A DNA stretch of 64,000 nucleotides from Sphaerisporangium corydalis (GTDB taxonomy: Bacteria > Actinomycetota > Actinomycetes > Streptosporangiales > Streptosporangiaceae): positions 1-64,000 of the forward strand of contig NZ_JANZYP010000028.1 in NCBI RefSeq assembly GCF_025506355.1. The letters are read 5' to 3'. Each line of letters opens with the position of its first letter. Position 1 is the first letter of the stretch. The notes beneath the pieces were generated by a model. The model had not been told where the DNA came from. It saw nothing but the letters and a program-made list of their open reading frames with translations, and searched no databases. The position numbers were made by a program, and so were the translations under genes. Of the stretch, positions 50,695 to 59,431 are shown one piece after another.

Positions 50695-52025
50695 CGGGAC
50701 CTCGGGATCATCATCATGCCGTGCTTGGGCCGCAGGGTGACCAGGGCCTCGGTCTCGACGGGGAAGCCCTCGACCAGCTCAAGGCGCAGCCGCCGCAGGA
50801 TCACGGCGAGCACGAGGGTGGCCTCGGCCATCGCGAAGTGCTGCCCGACGCAGACGCGCGGCCCGCCGCCGAAGGGGAGGTACTGGTGGCTGAGGTGCAG
50901 CGCCACCCGTTCGGGCGCGAACCGGTCAGGCCGGTACGCGTCGGCGTCCTGCCAGTACCTCGGGTCGCGGTGCAGCACCCACGGGCTGACGCAGACCAGG
51001 GTGCCGGCCGGCACGTCGTAGCCGCCGATGACGTCGTCCTCGACCGAGCGCCGCGAGATGAGCCAGACGGGCGGGTAGAGCCGCATCGCCTCCTGGATCG
51101 CCTGGCGGCAGGCCACCAGCCTCGGCAGGTCGGCGGCGACCGGCGTACGGTCGCCGAGCACGTCGTCCACCTCCGCGTACGCGTCCCGCGCCATCTCCGG
51201 GTGCCGGTCGAGCAGGTACAGCGTCCAGGTGAGCGCCTTGGCCGTGGTCTCGTGCCCGGCCATGATGATCGTCAGTACCTGGTCGCGCAGGTCGGTGTCG
51301 GACATGTGGTGCCCGGAGGCGAGCATCGAGGTGAGCAGGTCGTGCCCGTCGCCGCCGCCCGCGCGGCGGGCCGCGATGATCAGGCGGGTCACCTGGTCGA
51401 GGAACCCGCGCGCCCGGTGGAAACCCGCGAAGCGTACGGAGGTGTCGGCGGGGTCGGGGTCGTCGTTCGGTACGTAGTGGCCGATGAAGCGGTTGACCGC
51501 GTCCACCGCGCGCCCGAACCCATCGCCGATGCCGCCGATGTCGGTGCCGAGCATGGCGCGCACGATGACGGTCAGCGTGAGCGCGGTCAGGTCGTGATCG
51601 ACGCGTACGGGCTGCCCGTACGGGGTCTCGGCCCAGCGGCGCGCCAGGTTCCCGGCCGCGCCGGTGATGACCTCGTCGAACTTCTCCACCTCGCTGGGCC
51701 GGAAGGCCGGCGCGCACATCTTGCGCTGCGCGGCCCATTCCTTCCCGCTGCTGGTCAGCAGCCCGTTGCCGAGCAGCGGCCGGAGCATGTCGTCGTCGGG
51801 GGTGCCGTCCTTGGTGTAGTTGGCCCCGTTCTCCTTGAGTACGTACCTGGCGAGGTCGGGCCGGTTGAGCATGTACACCGGCCCGCCGTCGGCGTCGTGC
51901 CGTGTGACGTCGCCGTAGGCCGCCATCGCGGTGACGAAGTCGAGGGGAGCGTCGCGCATCGTGCGCAGGCTCTGGGTGCCGCCGGGTCCCGGAGGAAGGC
52001 GGGGAGATACGTACGTCCCGGACAT
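50691..52025 (-). CDS. Cytochrome P450
   Basis: 444 residues, canonical P450: I-helix MAGHETTAK near 255, ExxR in EAMRLYP near 312, haem loop FGGGPRVCVGQH near 390 with the Cys ligand. It resembles the CYP102/CYP110-like bacterial group by length and motif. ATG at 52025 follows GGGAGAG. It starts an operon with a methyltransferase and a small membrane protein and is divergent from the precursor gene. Confidence 0.9.
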   Translation of the reverse strand: MSGTYVSPRLPPGPGGTQSLRTMRDAPLDFVTAMAAYGDVTRHDADGGPVYMLNRPDLARYVLKENGANYTKDGTPDDDMLRPLLGNGLLTSSGKEWAAQRKMCAPAFRPSEVEKFDEVITGAAGNLARRWAETPYGQPVRVDHDLTALTLTVIVRAMLGTDIGGIGDGFGRAVDAVNRFIGHYVPNDDPDPADTSVRFAGFHRARGFLDQVTRLIIAARRAGGGDGHDLLTSMLASGHHMSDTDLRDQVLTIIMAGHETTAKALTWTLYLLDRHPEMARDAYAEVDDVLGDRTPVAADLPRLVACRQAIQEAMRLYPPVWLISRRSVEDDVIGGYDVPAGTLVCVSPWVLHRDPRYWQDADAYRPDRFAPERVALHLSHQYLPFGGGPRVCVGQHFAMAEATLVLAVILRRLRLELVEGFPVETEALVTLRPKHGMMMIPRSR

Positions 52026-52061
52026 CGGCTCTCCCAATCACTTACGTCGGCATTCATTTTG

Positions 52062-52069
52062 AATACGTA
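52062..52069. promoter_or_regulatory. AATACGTA motif between P450 and precursor genes
   Basis: AATACGTA in the 240-base region between the divergent P450 and precursor genes. GAATACG at 52061-52067 and CGTATTC at 52101-52107 form a wider dyad, and ATACGTA recurs at 52085-52091. Confidence 0.5.
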
Positions 52070-52265
52070 TATGCGAATGCTTTGATACGTACTCGTGAAG
52101 CGTATTCTTCACGGGGGTGCATTTACAGCGTACCCCCTCGCACAAGGCCCCTCAATACTTATATTCTGGCCCCGGAAATTTAAGTCTGGGCACCCTGAAT
52201 TTCGCATGCGAGACTTCATTCCAGACGGCGAGTCGCGCCGCAGCGAAAAGCTCCAGGAGGACACA

Positions 52266-52640
52266 ATGGCCCTGAACCCCCAAGAGCGGACCGAATTCGT
52301 CAACGCCTACACCCGCGTGCTCATCACCGCCTGGTCGAGCGAGGAGTTCTCCACCAAGCTCGACACAAACCCGCGTGAGGCGCTCGCCGAGGCCGGTCTC
52401 GAACTGCCCGCAGGCGCGCAGGTCACCCTCGTCCGCAACGTGCCCGAAGGCCACCACGACAGCAACCTCGACGTCCAGGTCGCCCTGTGGGAGCGGGGTC
52501 TGGAGAGCGGCGTCTTCGAGTTCCACGTCCCGGAGACCCCGCAGATCGACCTGGCCGAGCTGAGCGAGGGCGACCTCGACTCGATCGCCGCGGGCGTCGA
52601 CATCAACTGCTGCTGCTGCCCCTGCTGCTGCTGCACCTGA
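52266..52640 (+). CDS. RiPP precursor with NHLP leader and poly-Cys core
   Basis: 124 residues. The first 110 are a nitrile-hydratase-like leader (NHLP): NPREALAEAGLELPAGAQV and VTLVRNVPEGHHDSN near 35-65, then LAELSEGDLDSIAAG. The core that follows is VDINCCCCPCCCCT: eight Cys in two blocks of four around a Pro, ending in Thr. The likely cleavage is after AAG at residue 110, the double-Gly-like site for the C39 exporter. The start has CCAGGAGGACACA. It stands apart from the modification operon but is divergent from the P450 operon and shares the AATACGTA motif. Cys blocks of this type are the natural substrate of the YcaO/SagB pair. Confidence 0.9.
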   Translation: MALNPQERTEFVNAYTRVLITAWSSEEFSTKLDTNPREALAEAGLELPAGAQVTLVRNVPEGHHDSNLDVQVALWERGLESGVFEFHVPETPQIDLAELSEGDLDSIAAGVDINCCCCPCCCCT

Positions 52641-52685
52641 GGACGCTCGACATACCGGCCGCGCTCACCGGCGTGGCCTCGGCAA

Positions 52686-52708
52686 GGGACCGCCGGCCCG
52701 GCGGTCCC
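52686..52708 (+). terminator. Hairpin between precursor and ABC genes
   Basis: A perfect 9-bp stem (GGGACCGCC with its complement) and loop GGCCC, 45 bases after the precursor stop. It is probably a partial terminator that gives more precursor mRNA than exporter mRNA. Confidence 0.6.
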
Positions 52709-52728
52709 CCGAGCGAGAGGAAGAGGTC

Positions 52729-53676
52729 ATGGCCGCGGTCGTCGACACGGCGAACCCGATTCACGTGCGTGGGCTACGTAAGCGGTACGGAAACGCGAGC
52801 GTCGTCCAGGACGTGGATCTGGAGGTCCATCCCGGCGAGGTCTTCGCCCTGCTCGGGCCGAACGGCGCGGGCAAGACGACCACCGTGGAGATCCTCGAAG
52901 GGGTTCGCCGTCGCACCGGTGGCGACGTGAGCGTACTCGGCCGGGACCCGGCCGAGGACGCCCCCGAGTGGCGCGCGCGGCTCGGCATCGTGCCGCAGAC
53001 CACCGGCGCCTACTCCGACCTCACGGTCCGTGAGGTCATCGAGCACTTCGCGGCGTTCTACCCGGCGCCGCTCCCGGTCGAGCAGGCCATGGAGATGGTC
53101 GGGCTCCGCAAGCAGGAGCGCAAGCAGGCGCACCAGCTCTCGGGCGGCCAGCTCCGCCGCCTGGACGTCGCGGTCGGGATCGTGGGGGACCCGGACCTGA
53201 TCTTCCTGGACGAGCCGACCACGGGCCTGGACCCGGCGGCCCGGCTCGAAGCGTGGGAGCTGGTGCGGTACTTCGCCGACCGGGGCAAGACGACCCTGCT
53301 GACCACGCACTACCTCGACGAGGTGGAGGCGCTGGCCCAGCGGGCGGCCGTCATCGTCGCGGGCAAGGTCGTGGAGGTCGGCACCGTCGCCGAGCTCGGC
53401 GGCCGTCGCGACACCCCGGCCGTGGTGAGCTTCACCCGCGTCGGCCGGATGGCGGGCCTCACCCTGCCGCTGCTGCCACCGGACGCTTTGGTCGACCCGT
53501 CCGACGACGAGGTCGTCACCCTGCACACCCACAGCCCGACCCAGGCGCTCGCGGCGATCCTCCCGTGGGCCGCCGAGGCGGGCGTCCACGAGCTGCCGGA
53601 CCTGCGGGTCCAGCGCCCCACGCTCGAAGACGTGTACCTCAAGCTCATCAGCGAGAACCAGGGGGCCGACTCATGA
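52729..53676 (+). CDS. ABC exporter ATPase in the RiPP cluster
   Basis: 315 residues. Walker A LGPNGAGKTTT near 45, signature LSGGQLRRLD near 135, Walker B LIFLDEPTTGLDP near 160, H-loop TTHYLDEVE near 190. The type is DrrA/CcmA-like with a C-terminal extension. Its stop overlaps the permease gene by 4 bases. With the permease it forms a pump separate from the NHLM pair, perhaps for self-protection or export of the mature product. Confidence 0.9.
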   Translation: MAAVVDTANPIHVRGLRKRYGNASVVQDVDLEVHPGEVFALLGPNGAGKTTTVEILEGVRRRTGGDVSVLGRDPAEDAPEWRARLGIVPQTTGAYSDLTVREVIEHFAAFYPAPLPVEQAMEMVGLRKQERKQAHQLSGGQLRRLDVAVGIVGDPDLIFLDEPTTGLDPAARLEAWELVRYFADRGKTTLLTTHYLDEVEALAQRAAVIVAGKVVEVGTVAELGGRRDTPAVVSFTRVGRMAGLTLPLLPPDALVDPSDDEVVTLHTHSPTQALAAILPWAAEAGVHELPDLRVQRPTLEDVYLKLISENQGADS

Positions 53677-54533
53677 CAACTCCCGACGCGGCGGTGGCCC
53701 GCAAGGGCCCGGCGGCGCGGACCGCGACCGGACGTGGCTCGGGCCTGTGGCGGGCGTCGATGGCCCGGTCGTCGGTGGAGCTGAAGTCGTTCTTCCGCAA
53801 CAAGCAGTCGCTGTTCTTCACGCTGCTGCTGCCGGTCGTCCTGCTGCTGGTGCTGGGCTCGATCTTCTCCGGCACCGTTCCGGGCACGCACACCGACTTC
53901 AAGCAGACGTTCGTGGCCGGGATCATCGCCTGCGGCATCATGAGCGTCAGCTTCAACGGCCTGGCGATCAACATCGCGATCGAGCGGGACACCGGCATGA
54001 TCCGCAGGCTGGCGTCCTCGCCGATGCCGAAGACCGCGTACTTCGTCGGCAAGATCGTCCGCGTGGTGGTGACCGGCATCCTGGAGGCGGTGATCCTGCT
54101 GGCGGTGGGGGTCTCGCTGTTCCACCTGCCGCTACCGGCGACCACCGAACACTGGGTCACCTTCCTGTGGGTGCTGCTGCTCGGCGCCATGGCCTGCTCG
54201 CTGCTGGCCGTCGCGTTCAGCTCGGTCATCCCGAACGCGAGGTCGGCCGCGGCGATCGTCACGCTGCCGTTCCTGGTGCTCCAGTTCATCTCGGGGGTGT
54301 TCTTCCCCTACAGCCAGCTCCCCGCGTGGATGCAGACGATCGCGGCGTTCTTCCCGCTGAAGTGGATGACGCAGGGTCTGCGGTCGGTGTTCCTGCCGGC
54401 CGACTTCGCCGTGGTGGAACCGGCCGGCACCTGGGAGCTGGGCCGCACCGCGGCCGTGCTCGGCGCCTGGTGCGTGGCCTCGCTGCTGCTGACGCTGCTG
54501 AGCTTCAGGTGGCGCGGCGCCAACGTCAAGTGA
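53673..54533 (+). CDS. ABC-2 type permease in the RiPP cluster
   Basis: 286 residues with six membrane segments (about 45-65, 85-105, 130-155, 163-185, 195-215, 255-275) and the ABC-2 layout ending in a helix. It pairs with the preceding ATPase. The ATG overlaps its stop by 4 bases. Confidence 0.88.
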   Translation: MTTPDAAVARKGPAARTATGRGSGLWRASMARSSVELKSFFRNKQSLFFTLLLPVVLLLVLGSIFSGTVPGTHTDFKQTFVAGIIACGIMSVSFNGLAINIAIERDTGMIRRLASSPMPKTAYFVGKIVRVVVTGILEAVILLAVGVSLFHLPLPATTEHWVTFLWVLLLGAMACSLLAVAFSSVIPNARSAAAIVTLPFLVLQFISGVFFPYSQLPAWMQTIAAFFPLKWMTQGLRSVFLPADFAVVEPAGTWELGRTAAVLGAWCVASLLLTLLSFRWRGANVK

Positions 54534-54543
54534 TACGGCCCGC

Positions 54544-54566
54544 GTGGCAGGCCGGGGGGCCTGTCA
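54544..54566. terminator. Bidirectional terminator over the P450 stop codon
   Basis: GTGGCAGGCC at 54544-54553 pairs with GGCCTGTCAC at 54557-54566, with one wobble. It contains the stop codon (54564-54566) of the convergent second P450 gene. Confidence 0.65.
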
Positions 54567-55754
54567 CAGGGCGAGGGTGAAGCCGTCGAGCCGCCGGGGC
54601 ACGAGCGACGGAGCCCAGACGGGCGGGGACCCCGTGGCGCGCAGCCCGGGGTACCGGCTCAGCAGGTCGTGCAGCAGGAGTGCCCCGGCATGCCTGACCA
54701 GAGGAGCACCCAGGCAGAAATGGGTGCCGCCGCCGAAGGCGAGGTGCGGATTGGGCGAGCGGGTCACCACCAGGTCGTCCGGCCGGTCGAAGACCGCCGG
54801 ATCCCGGTTCGCCGCGGCGATCAGCGCGAGCACCCGGGCCCCGGACGGGATCGTCCCGCCGTCCAGCGGCACGGCCTCGGTGGTCACGCGGGCGATGAAC
54901 GGGATCGGTGCCTCCACGCGCAGCAGCTCGTCGACGGCCGTCCCCGCCGCCTCCTCGCCGCCCTCGCGCAGCCGCGCCGCCTCCTCGGGGCGCGGCAGCA
55001 GCCAGTACAGCGCGTTGCCGACCATCTCGGCCAGCGGCTTCCAGCCGCCGACGATGGCCAGGGACGCGACGCCGAGCATCTCGGGCCGGGTGAGCCGGTC
55101 GTCGGCCGCGAGCCTGCCGAACGGCGAGGTCCGCCCGTCCTCGTCCCGCCCGCCCAGGGCCCGGTCGGCGTGCGCGCCGAGGAAACGGGTGAGCTCCCCC
55201 ATCGCGGCCCGGCCCGCCGCGGCCTCCTTGGGGCCCGCCAGCGGGTCCAGGTTGACCGAGGTGCGCGCGGCCAGCCCGGCGAACTCCGTACGTGCGGCGG
55301 CCGGCAGCCCGAAGAGCCTGGCCAGCACGCCGGTCGCGACCGGTTCGCCGATGTCGGCCGTGACCTCGACCTCCGTGCGTCCGGCCAGCCCTGCCATGAC
55401 CTCGTCGACCTCGCGGGCGATGCCGGCGGCGATGCCGCGGATGGCGGCCGGGCCGAGCAGCAGCGCGCCCGGCGAGCGGAGCCGCTGGTGCTCGGGCGGG
55501 TCGGTGGTGAGCATCGACGGCGGCAGGGCGTCCTCCCTGACCCGCTCACGCTGGCCGAGTGCCGCGGAGAAGCGCGGGTCACGCAGCGCCAGCGCGCAGT
55601 CGGCGTGTCCGGTCAGCAGCCACATGCGGGAGGTCACGTCGAAGTGCACCGGGTCGTTGGCCCGCAGCCAGCGGTACGCCGGGTACGGATCGGCCCGGCC
55701 GCGTGGCGAGAACGGGTGGGCCAGATCGGCGGGAAGCCCGCGGGATGCCTTCAT
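54564..55754 (-). CDS. Atypical cytochrome P450 without the I-helix acid-alcohol pair
   Basis: 396 residues. ExxR in ELLRVEAP and the haem loop FGGGTHFCLGAPLVRH are present, with the Cys ligand. In the I-helix, where bacterial P450s have AGxE/DT, this protein has IVGGWKPLAEM: Gly-Trp-Lys-Pro. The acid and alcohol that deliver protons to haem-bound oxygen are missing. Such losses are known in P450s that use a substrate group for proton delivery or run peroxide or ring-coupling chemistry. ATG at 55754 has GGAGG upstream. Confidence 0.85.
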   Translation of the reverse strand: MKASRGLPADLAHPFSPRGRADPYPAYRWLRANDPVHFDVTSRMWLLTGHADCALALRDPRFSAALGQRERVREDALPPSMLTTDPPEHQRLRSPGALLLGPAAIRGIAAGIAREVDEVMAGLAGRTEVEVTADIGEPVATGVLARLFGLPAAARTEFAGLAARTSVNLDPLAGPKEAAAGRAAMGELTRFLGAHADRALGGRDEDGRTSPFGRLAADDRLTRPEMLGVASLAIVGGWKPLAEMVGNALYWLLPRPEEAARLREGGEEAAGTAVDELLRVEAPIPFIARVTTEAVPLDGGTIPSGARVLALIAAANRDPAVFDRPDDLVVTRSPNPHLAFGGGTHFCLGAPLVRHAGALLLHDLLSRYPGLRATGSPPVWAPSLVPRRLDGFTLAL

Positions 55755-55832
55755 CACGTGTCCTCCTGATCAAGCATCACGCGTCCTCATGATCAAGCCG
55801 AGCAACAAGCTACTACAAGGGGGTGGAAAGCG

Positions 55833-57047
55833 GTGCAGTTCGATGTGGTCGTGATCGGAGCCGGAGTCAGCGGCCTCACCGCGGCCGGGCGCCTGCGCGA
55901 CGCGGGCCTCGCGGTGACCGTCCTTGAGGCCAGGGACCGGATCGGCGGCCGGATCCTCACCCATCGGCCCTCTCTGCTCGAACTCGGCGCGCAGGTCGTC
56001 CACGGGGACCGCAACCCCATCTGGACGCTCCCCGGGCAGGAACGCCTGGTGCCGATGCCCCGGCGGCCCGCCCACGTCTTGCTCGGCGGGGAGCTGCGCC
56101 CGATGGCCGCCCTGTCCGAGGGCGGACCGCCGCCCCCGGTGCTGGAGGAACGGCTGCTGGCCCGCGCGGCCGAGGACGTACCGGTCGCGCAGTGGCTCAA
56201 GCTCCAGGCCCCGGTGAGCCCGACGGTCGCCGAGGCGACCGCGGAGTGGTTCCGGCAGAACTGGGCCGCCGATCCTGACGTGCTCAGCGCCCTCGGCCTG
56301 GCCGCCGGGCGGCGGGCCGACCGCGCGGGCCGGGGCGAGTTCACCGTGCCCGGCGGGTTCGACCGCCTGCCCGCCCGGCTCGCCACGGGCCTGGACGTGC
56401 GCACCGGCAGCGCGGCCCTGCGGATCGCGTGGACGCCCGGCCGGGTGGACGTCACCACCCCCGGCGGCGTCACGACCGCGGGCGCCGCCGTCGTCACCGT
56501 CCCTCCCCCGCTGGTCACCGGTGGCGGGCTCGTCATCGACGCCCTGCCCGTGCGCAAGCAGGCCGCCGCGTACGAACTGCGGCTCGGCGACGGGTGGTGC
56601 GGCGTGGTCACCTACCCGGGCCCGGCCCCGGAGTCGAGTGTGGTCTTCGACGCCGGCGGGCGGCTCGGGTTCGTCAGCGCCACGGCGGGCCGCCCCGAGG
56701 TGCTCATCGTGGCCAAGGACCGCGCGGCCCACGCGGCCCGCGTGGCGGCGCGCTCGCCGGGCGGCGTGGCGGCCTCGCTGCGCGAGGCGATGCCGTGGAC
56801 CCGCTCGGTGGAACCCATCTCGGTCGAGGTGGCCGACTGGGGCGCCGACGAGTGGGCCGGCGGCGCGTACACGTACCCGGCCGTGGGCGCCCTGTGGGCG
56901 TCGGCGGCCTGGGCCGAACCGATGGGCGGCACGCTCTTCTTCGCCGGGGAGGCCACCGTCGGCCGCTCCGGCCCGCCCATGGTGCACATGGCGATGGCCA
57001 GCGGCGAGCGCGCGGCCAGAGAAGTGATGGGGGCGCTGAAGAGATGA
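55833..57047 (+). CDS. FAD-dependent amine oxidase-type oxidoreductase
   Basis: 404 residues. The N-terminal FAD motif [22 protein letters not shown] with [14 protein letters not shown], and a C-terminal motif [15 protein letters not shown], place it in the flavin amine oxidase/protoporphyrinogen oxidase family. It could oxidise an amine, amino acid side chain or ring. GTG start. It overlaps the Rieske gene by 4 bases, so it is first in a tailoring operon of four genes. Confidence 0.86.
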   Translation: MQFDVVVIGAGVSGLTAAGRLRDAGLAVTVLEARDRIGGRILTHRPSLLELGAQVVHGDRNPIWTLPGQERLVPMPRRPAHVLLGGELRPMAALSEGGPPPPVLEERLLARAAEDVPVAQWLKLQAPVSPTVAEATAEWFRQNWAADPDVLSALGLAAGRRADRAGRGEFTVPGGFDRLPARLATGLDVRTGSAALRIAWTPGRVDVTTPGGVTTAGAAVVTVPPPLVTGGGLVIDALPVRKQAAAYELRLGDGWCGVVTYPGPAPESSVVFDAGGRLGFVSATAGRPEVLIVAKDRAAHAARVAARSPGGVAASLREAMPWTRSVEPISVEVADWGADEWAGGAYTYPAVGALWASAAWAEPMGGTLFFAGEATVGRSGPPMVHMAMASGERAAREVMGALKR

Positions 57048-57931
57048 CATCTCATGGCGGATGGTTCCTGCTCGCGCTGGAGGAGGAGCTCACCGAGGAG
57101 CTCACACCGCTCAGCGCCTGCGGCCGCAGCCTGATCGCGGTCAGGGACGGCGACCGGATCCGGGTCTTCGACGGCGCCTGCCCGCACCGGGGCGCCCACC
57201 TCGGGTACGGCGGCAAGCTGGACGGCGGCTGCGTGACCTGCCCCTTCCACGGCAAGCGGATCTCCCTGGGCGACACCGGCCGCCGCTGGTCGGTGGCCGA
57301 ACTGCCCACGGAACGGGCGGGCGCCGCCCTGTTCGCCCGGCTGTCGGACGGTCCGGGCGACGACCGTGGCTTCCAGCAGGTGATCAAACAGGTGGCCGCC
57401 GACCTGGTGGTCGTCGGCGCGGTGATCCAGCCGGTCGCGGTGCCCGCCGAGTACGTCGTGGAGAACGCCTTCGACGCCGAGCACTTCCGCACGGTCCACC
57501 TGGTGCCCTCGGTCCGCGGCATGCGGGCGACCCTCGGGGAGCACGGCGAGCTCGTCATCGCCGGCGAGTTCCGCACCAAGGCGCCCCCCTGGGAGAAGGA
57601 GCGCCGGCTGGACTTCGCGTCCCGGTTCGTGGCCCGCGCCTTCAGCCCGCACCTGGTGGTCACCGAGCTGGGTGACGGCGAGGCGCCGTACACGATCATC
57701 ACCGGGGCGGTCCCCGACGGGAAGGGCTGCGTGGGACGGGTCGCGATCGGGGTCCGCCCCGGCCAGACCGGCTCGCTGCCCGCCCTCATCCACGGCGCCA
57801 AGTACGCGTTCGACCAGGACCGGGTCGTCTGGGACCACCTGGACGTGAACGCGCCCCAGCGGTTCGACGCCGGTGACGCGCCCGTCATCGCCTTCCGCCA
57901 GTTCTGCGCGAGTTTCGGAGCGCCGTCATGA
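57044..57931 (+). CDS. Rieske non-haem iron oxygenase
   Basis: 295 residues. Rieske ligands are complete: CPHRGAH near 45 and CPFHGKRI near 67, binding a [2Fe-2S] cluster. The C-terminal part has [17 protein letters not shown] near 147, a probable mononuclear iron site with Asp and His. This is the ring-hydroxylating/KshA-like oxygenase type. Substrate unknown; in the RiPP cluster it may hydroxylate a side chain or ring. It overlaps the amine oxidase and hydrolase genes by 4 bases each. Confidence 0.88.
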   Translation: MTSHGGWFLLALEEELTEELTPLSACGRSLIAVRDGDRIRVFDGACPHRGAHLGYGGKLDGGCVTCPFHGKRISLGDTGRRWSVAELPTERAGAALFARLSDGPGDDRGFQQVIKQVAADLVVVGAVIQPVAVPAEYVVENAFDAEHFRTVHLVPSVRGMRATLGEHGELVIAGEFRTKAPPWEKERRLDFASRFVARAFSPHLVVTELGDGEAPYTIITGAVPDGKGCVGRVAIGVRPGQTGSLPALIHGAKYAFDQDRVVWDHLDVNAPQRFDAGDAPVIAFRQFCASFGAPS

Positions 57932-58737
57932 ACCTGTTCACGCGCACGCACGGCGACGGCCCCGCCGTCCTGTGGATCCACGGCTACACGATGGACTCGT
58001 CGGTGTGGAAGGAGCTGTGGACGCTGCTGCCCGGCTGGCGGCACGTCGGCGTCGACCTGCCCGGTCACGGCCGGTCCGGCCCGCTGCCGCCCGGCACGTC
58101 CCTGAGCGCGGTCGGCGCCGAGCTGGCCGCGCTGGCCAGGGCCGAGTCCGCGCGGCTGGTCGTGGCCGAGTCCATCGGGTCGATGATCGCCCTGCAGATG
58201 GCCATCGGCGACCCCGAGGCGATCCGCGGCCTGATCATCGGCTCGCCCACCATCGCGGGCGCGCCCGCCGAGCCCGGGACCGGCGACCGCTACCGGGCGC
58301 TCGCGGCGCTCGCGCGGTTCGGCGCCTCAGGCGAGCAGCTCGCCGACCTGTGGATGAGCTCGCCGCCGGACATCTTCCGCGGCACCGAGCGGCACCCCGC
58401 CCTGCGTGCCCGGCTCCGCTCCGTCGTGGCCAGGCACGCGTGGAAGGAGCTGAGCGACGGCGCGATGTACGGCCTCAGCAGGCACGTCCACACCGCGCAG
58501 GACCTCGGCGGCATCCGCGCGGCGACGCTGGTCGTGGTCGGCGACGAGGACATGCCGACGTTCCGGACGAGCGCCGAGCTGCTGCGCGCGACCGTCCCCC
58601 GGTGCCGGACGCTGACCGTGCCCGCCGCCGGGCACCTGTGCCTGATCGAGCGGCCCGAGACGGTCGCGTCCGCCGTCGGCGACCACCTGCTGCTGGCCGA
58701 GAGGGAGGGACTCCGTGCCGATTCACCGGTCCTATGA
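57928..58737 (+). CDS. Alpha/beta hydrolase
   Basis: 269 residues. HGYTMDSS oxyanion region near 25, the nucleophile motif VAESIGSMIAL near 90 (G-x-S is altered to E-S-I-G), Asp in VVGDEDMPTF near 210 and His in PAAGHLCLIE near 237. The elbow reads A-E-S-I-G, so the residue before Ser is Glu; the Ser itself is kept. Probably an esterase, lactonase or C-C hydrolase. The gene overlaps the Rieske gene by 4 bases and the VOC gene by 23. Confidence 0.86.
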   Translation: MNLFTRTHGDGPAVLWIHGYTMDSSVWKELWTLLPGWRHVGVDLPGHGRSGPLPPGTSLSAVGAELAALARAESARLVVAESIGSMIALQMAIGDPEAIRGLIIGSPTIAGAPAEPGTGDRYRALAALARFGASGEQLADLWMSSPPDIFRGTERHPALRARLRSVVARHAWKELSDGAMYGLSRHVHTAQDLGGIRAATLVVVGDEDMPTFRTSAELLRATVPRCRTLTVPAAGHLCLIERPETVASAVGDHLLLAEREGLRADSPVL

Positions 58738-59380
58738 GCCCGGCGCGCCGTGCTGGGTGGACTACGCGGCGCTCGACCCCGAGGGCGCCAAGGCGTTCTA
58801 CGGGGAGCTGTTCGGGTGGGAGTTCGAGGAGGCCGGCGGGTACGGGTTCGTCCGCCTGGACGGGCAGGTCGTCGGGGGGTTCGGCCGGGTGGCCCCCGGC
58901 ATGGGGCTGCCCGCGTCCTGGAACACCTACCTGGCCACCAAGGACGCCGACGCCGGCGCCGTCCGGGTCAAGGAGCTCGGCGGCTCGGTGGTCTTCGGCC
59001 CGATCGACGCGGGCCACGACGGGCGGCTGCTGTTCGCGGTGGACCCCGGCGGCGCGGCCGTCGGGCTGTGGCAGGGCCACTGGGCGGACGGGATCGTGGT
59101 GGTGGACGAGCCGGGGACGTGGTGCCGCAACGAGCTGTGGGCCCGGGACGGGGCCGGCGCCTTCTACGATGGCGTGTTCGGCGCGACCGGGGTCGCCACG
59201 GCCGTACGGGCGCCGATGGCCGGTACGGCGGCGCGATGGGTGACGTACTTCATGACCGGCGACGGCCCGGCCGCACTCGCCACGGCCGAGCGCCTCGGGG
59301 CCACGATCGCCGCTCGGCACGGCCGGGCGACGATCCTTTACGACCCGTGGGGCGCCCTCTTCGCGCTGACGCCCCGATGA
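58715..59380 (+). CDS. VOC family (glyoxalase/bleomycin-resistance fold) protein
   Basis: 221 residues, two VOC modules: residues 10-115 (CWVDYAALDPEGAKAFYGELFGWEF, WNTYLATKDADAGAVRV) and 125-215 (WCRNELWARDGAGAFYDGVFG). The fold binds metal or metabolites; roles include dioxygenase, isomerase and drug-binding protein. In an antibiotic cluster it could bind the product for self-resistance. GTG start, 23-base overlap with the hydrolase gene. The stop is at the start of three 18-base repeats. Confidence 0.85.
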   Translation: MPIHRSYEPGAPCWVDYAALDPEGAKAFYGELFGWEFEEAGGYGFVRLDGQVVGGFGRVAPGMGLPASWNTYLATKDADAGAVRVKELGGSVVFGPIDAGHDGRLLFAVDPGGAAVGLWQGHWADGIVVVDEPGTWCRNELWARDGAGAFYDGVFGATGVATAVRAPMAGTAARWVTYFMTGDGPAALATAERLGATIAARHGRATILYDPWGALFALTPR

Positions 59381-59431
59381 CGCGCGCCCGGCCCTCGGCG
59401 CGCGTCCGGTCACTGACGCGCGTCCGGCTAC
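59378..59431 (+). repeat. Three 18-bp units starting at the VOC stop codon
   Basis: TGACGCGCGCCCGGCCCT at 59378, CGGCGCGCGTCCGGTCAC at 59396 and TGACGCGCGTCCGGCTAC at 59414, period exactly 18. The first starts with the VOC stop codon. Confidence 0.85.

Noticed and set aside
53673-54533. Lantibiotic immunity permease
   Set aside because: ABC-2 permeases occur in many systems; no lanthionine synthetase (LanB, LanM) is present, so the cluster is not a lanthipeptide one.
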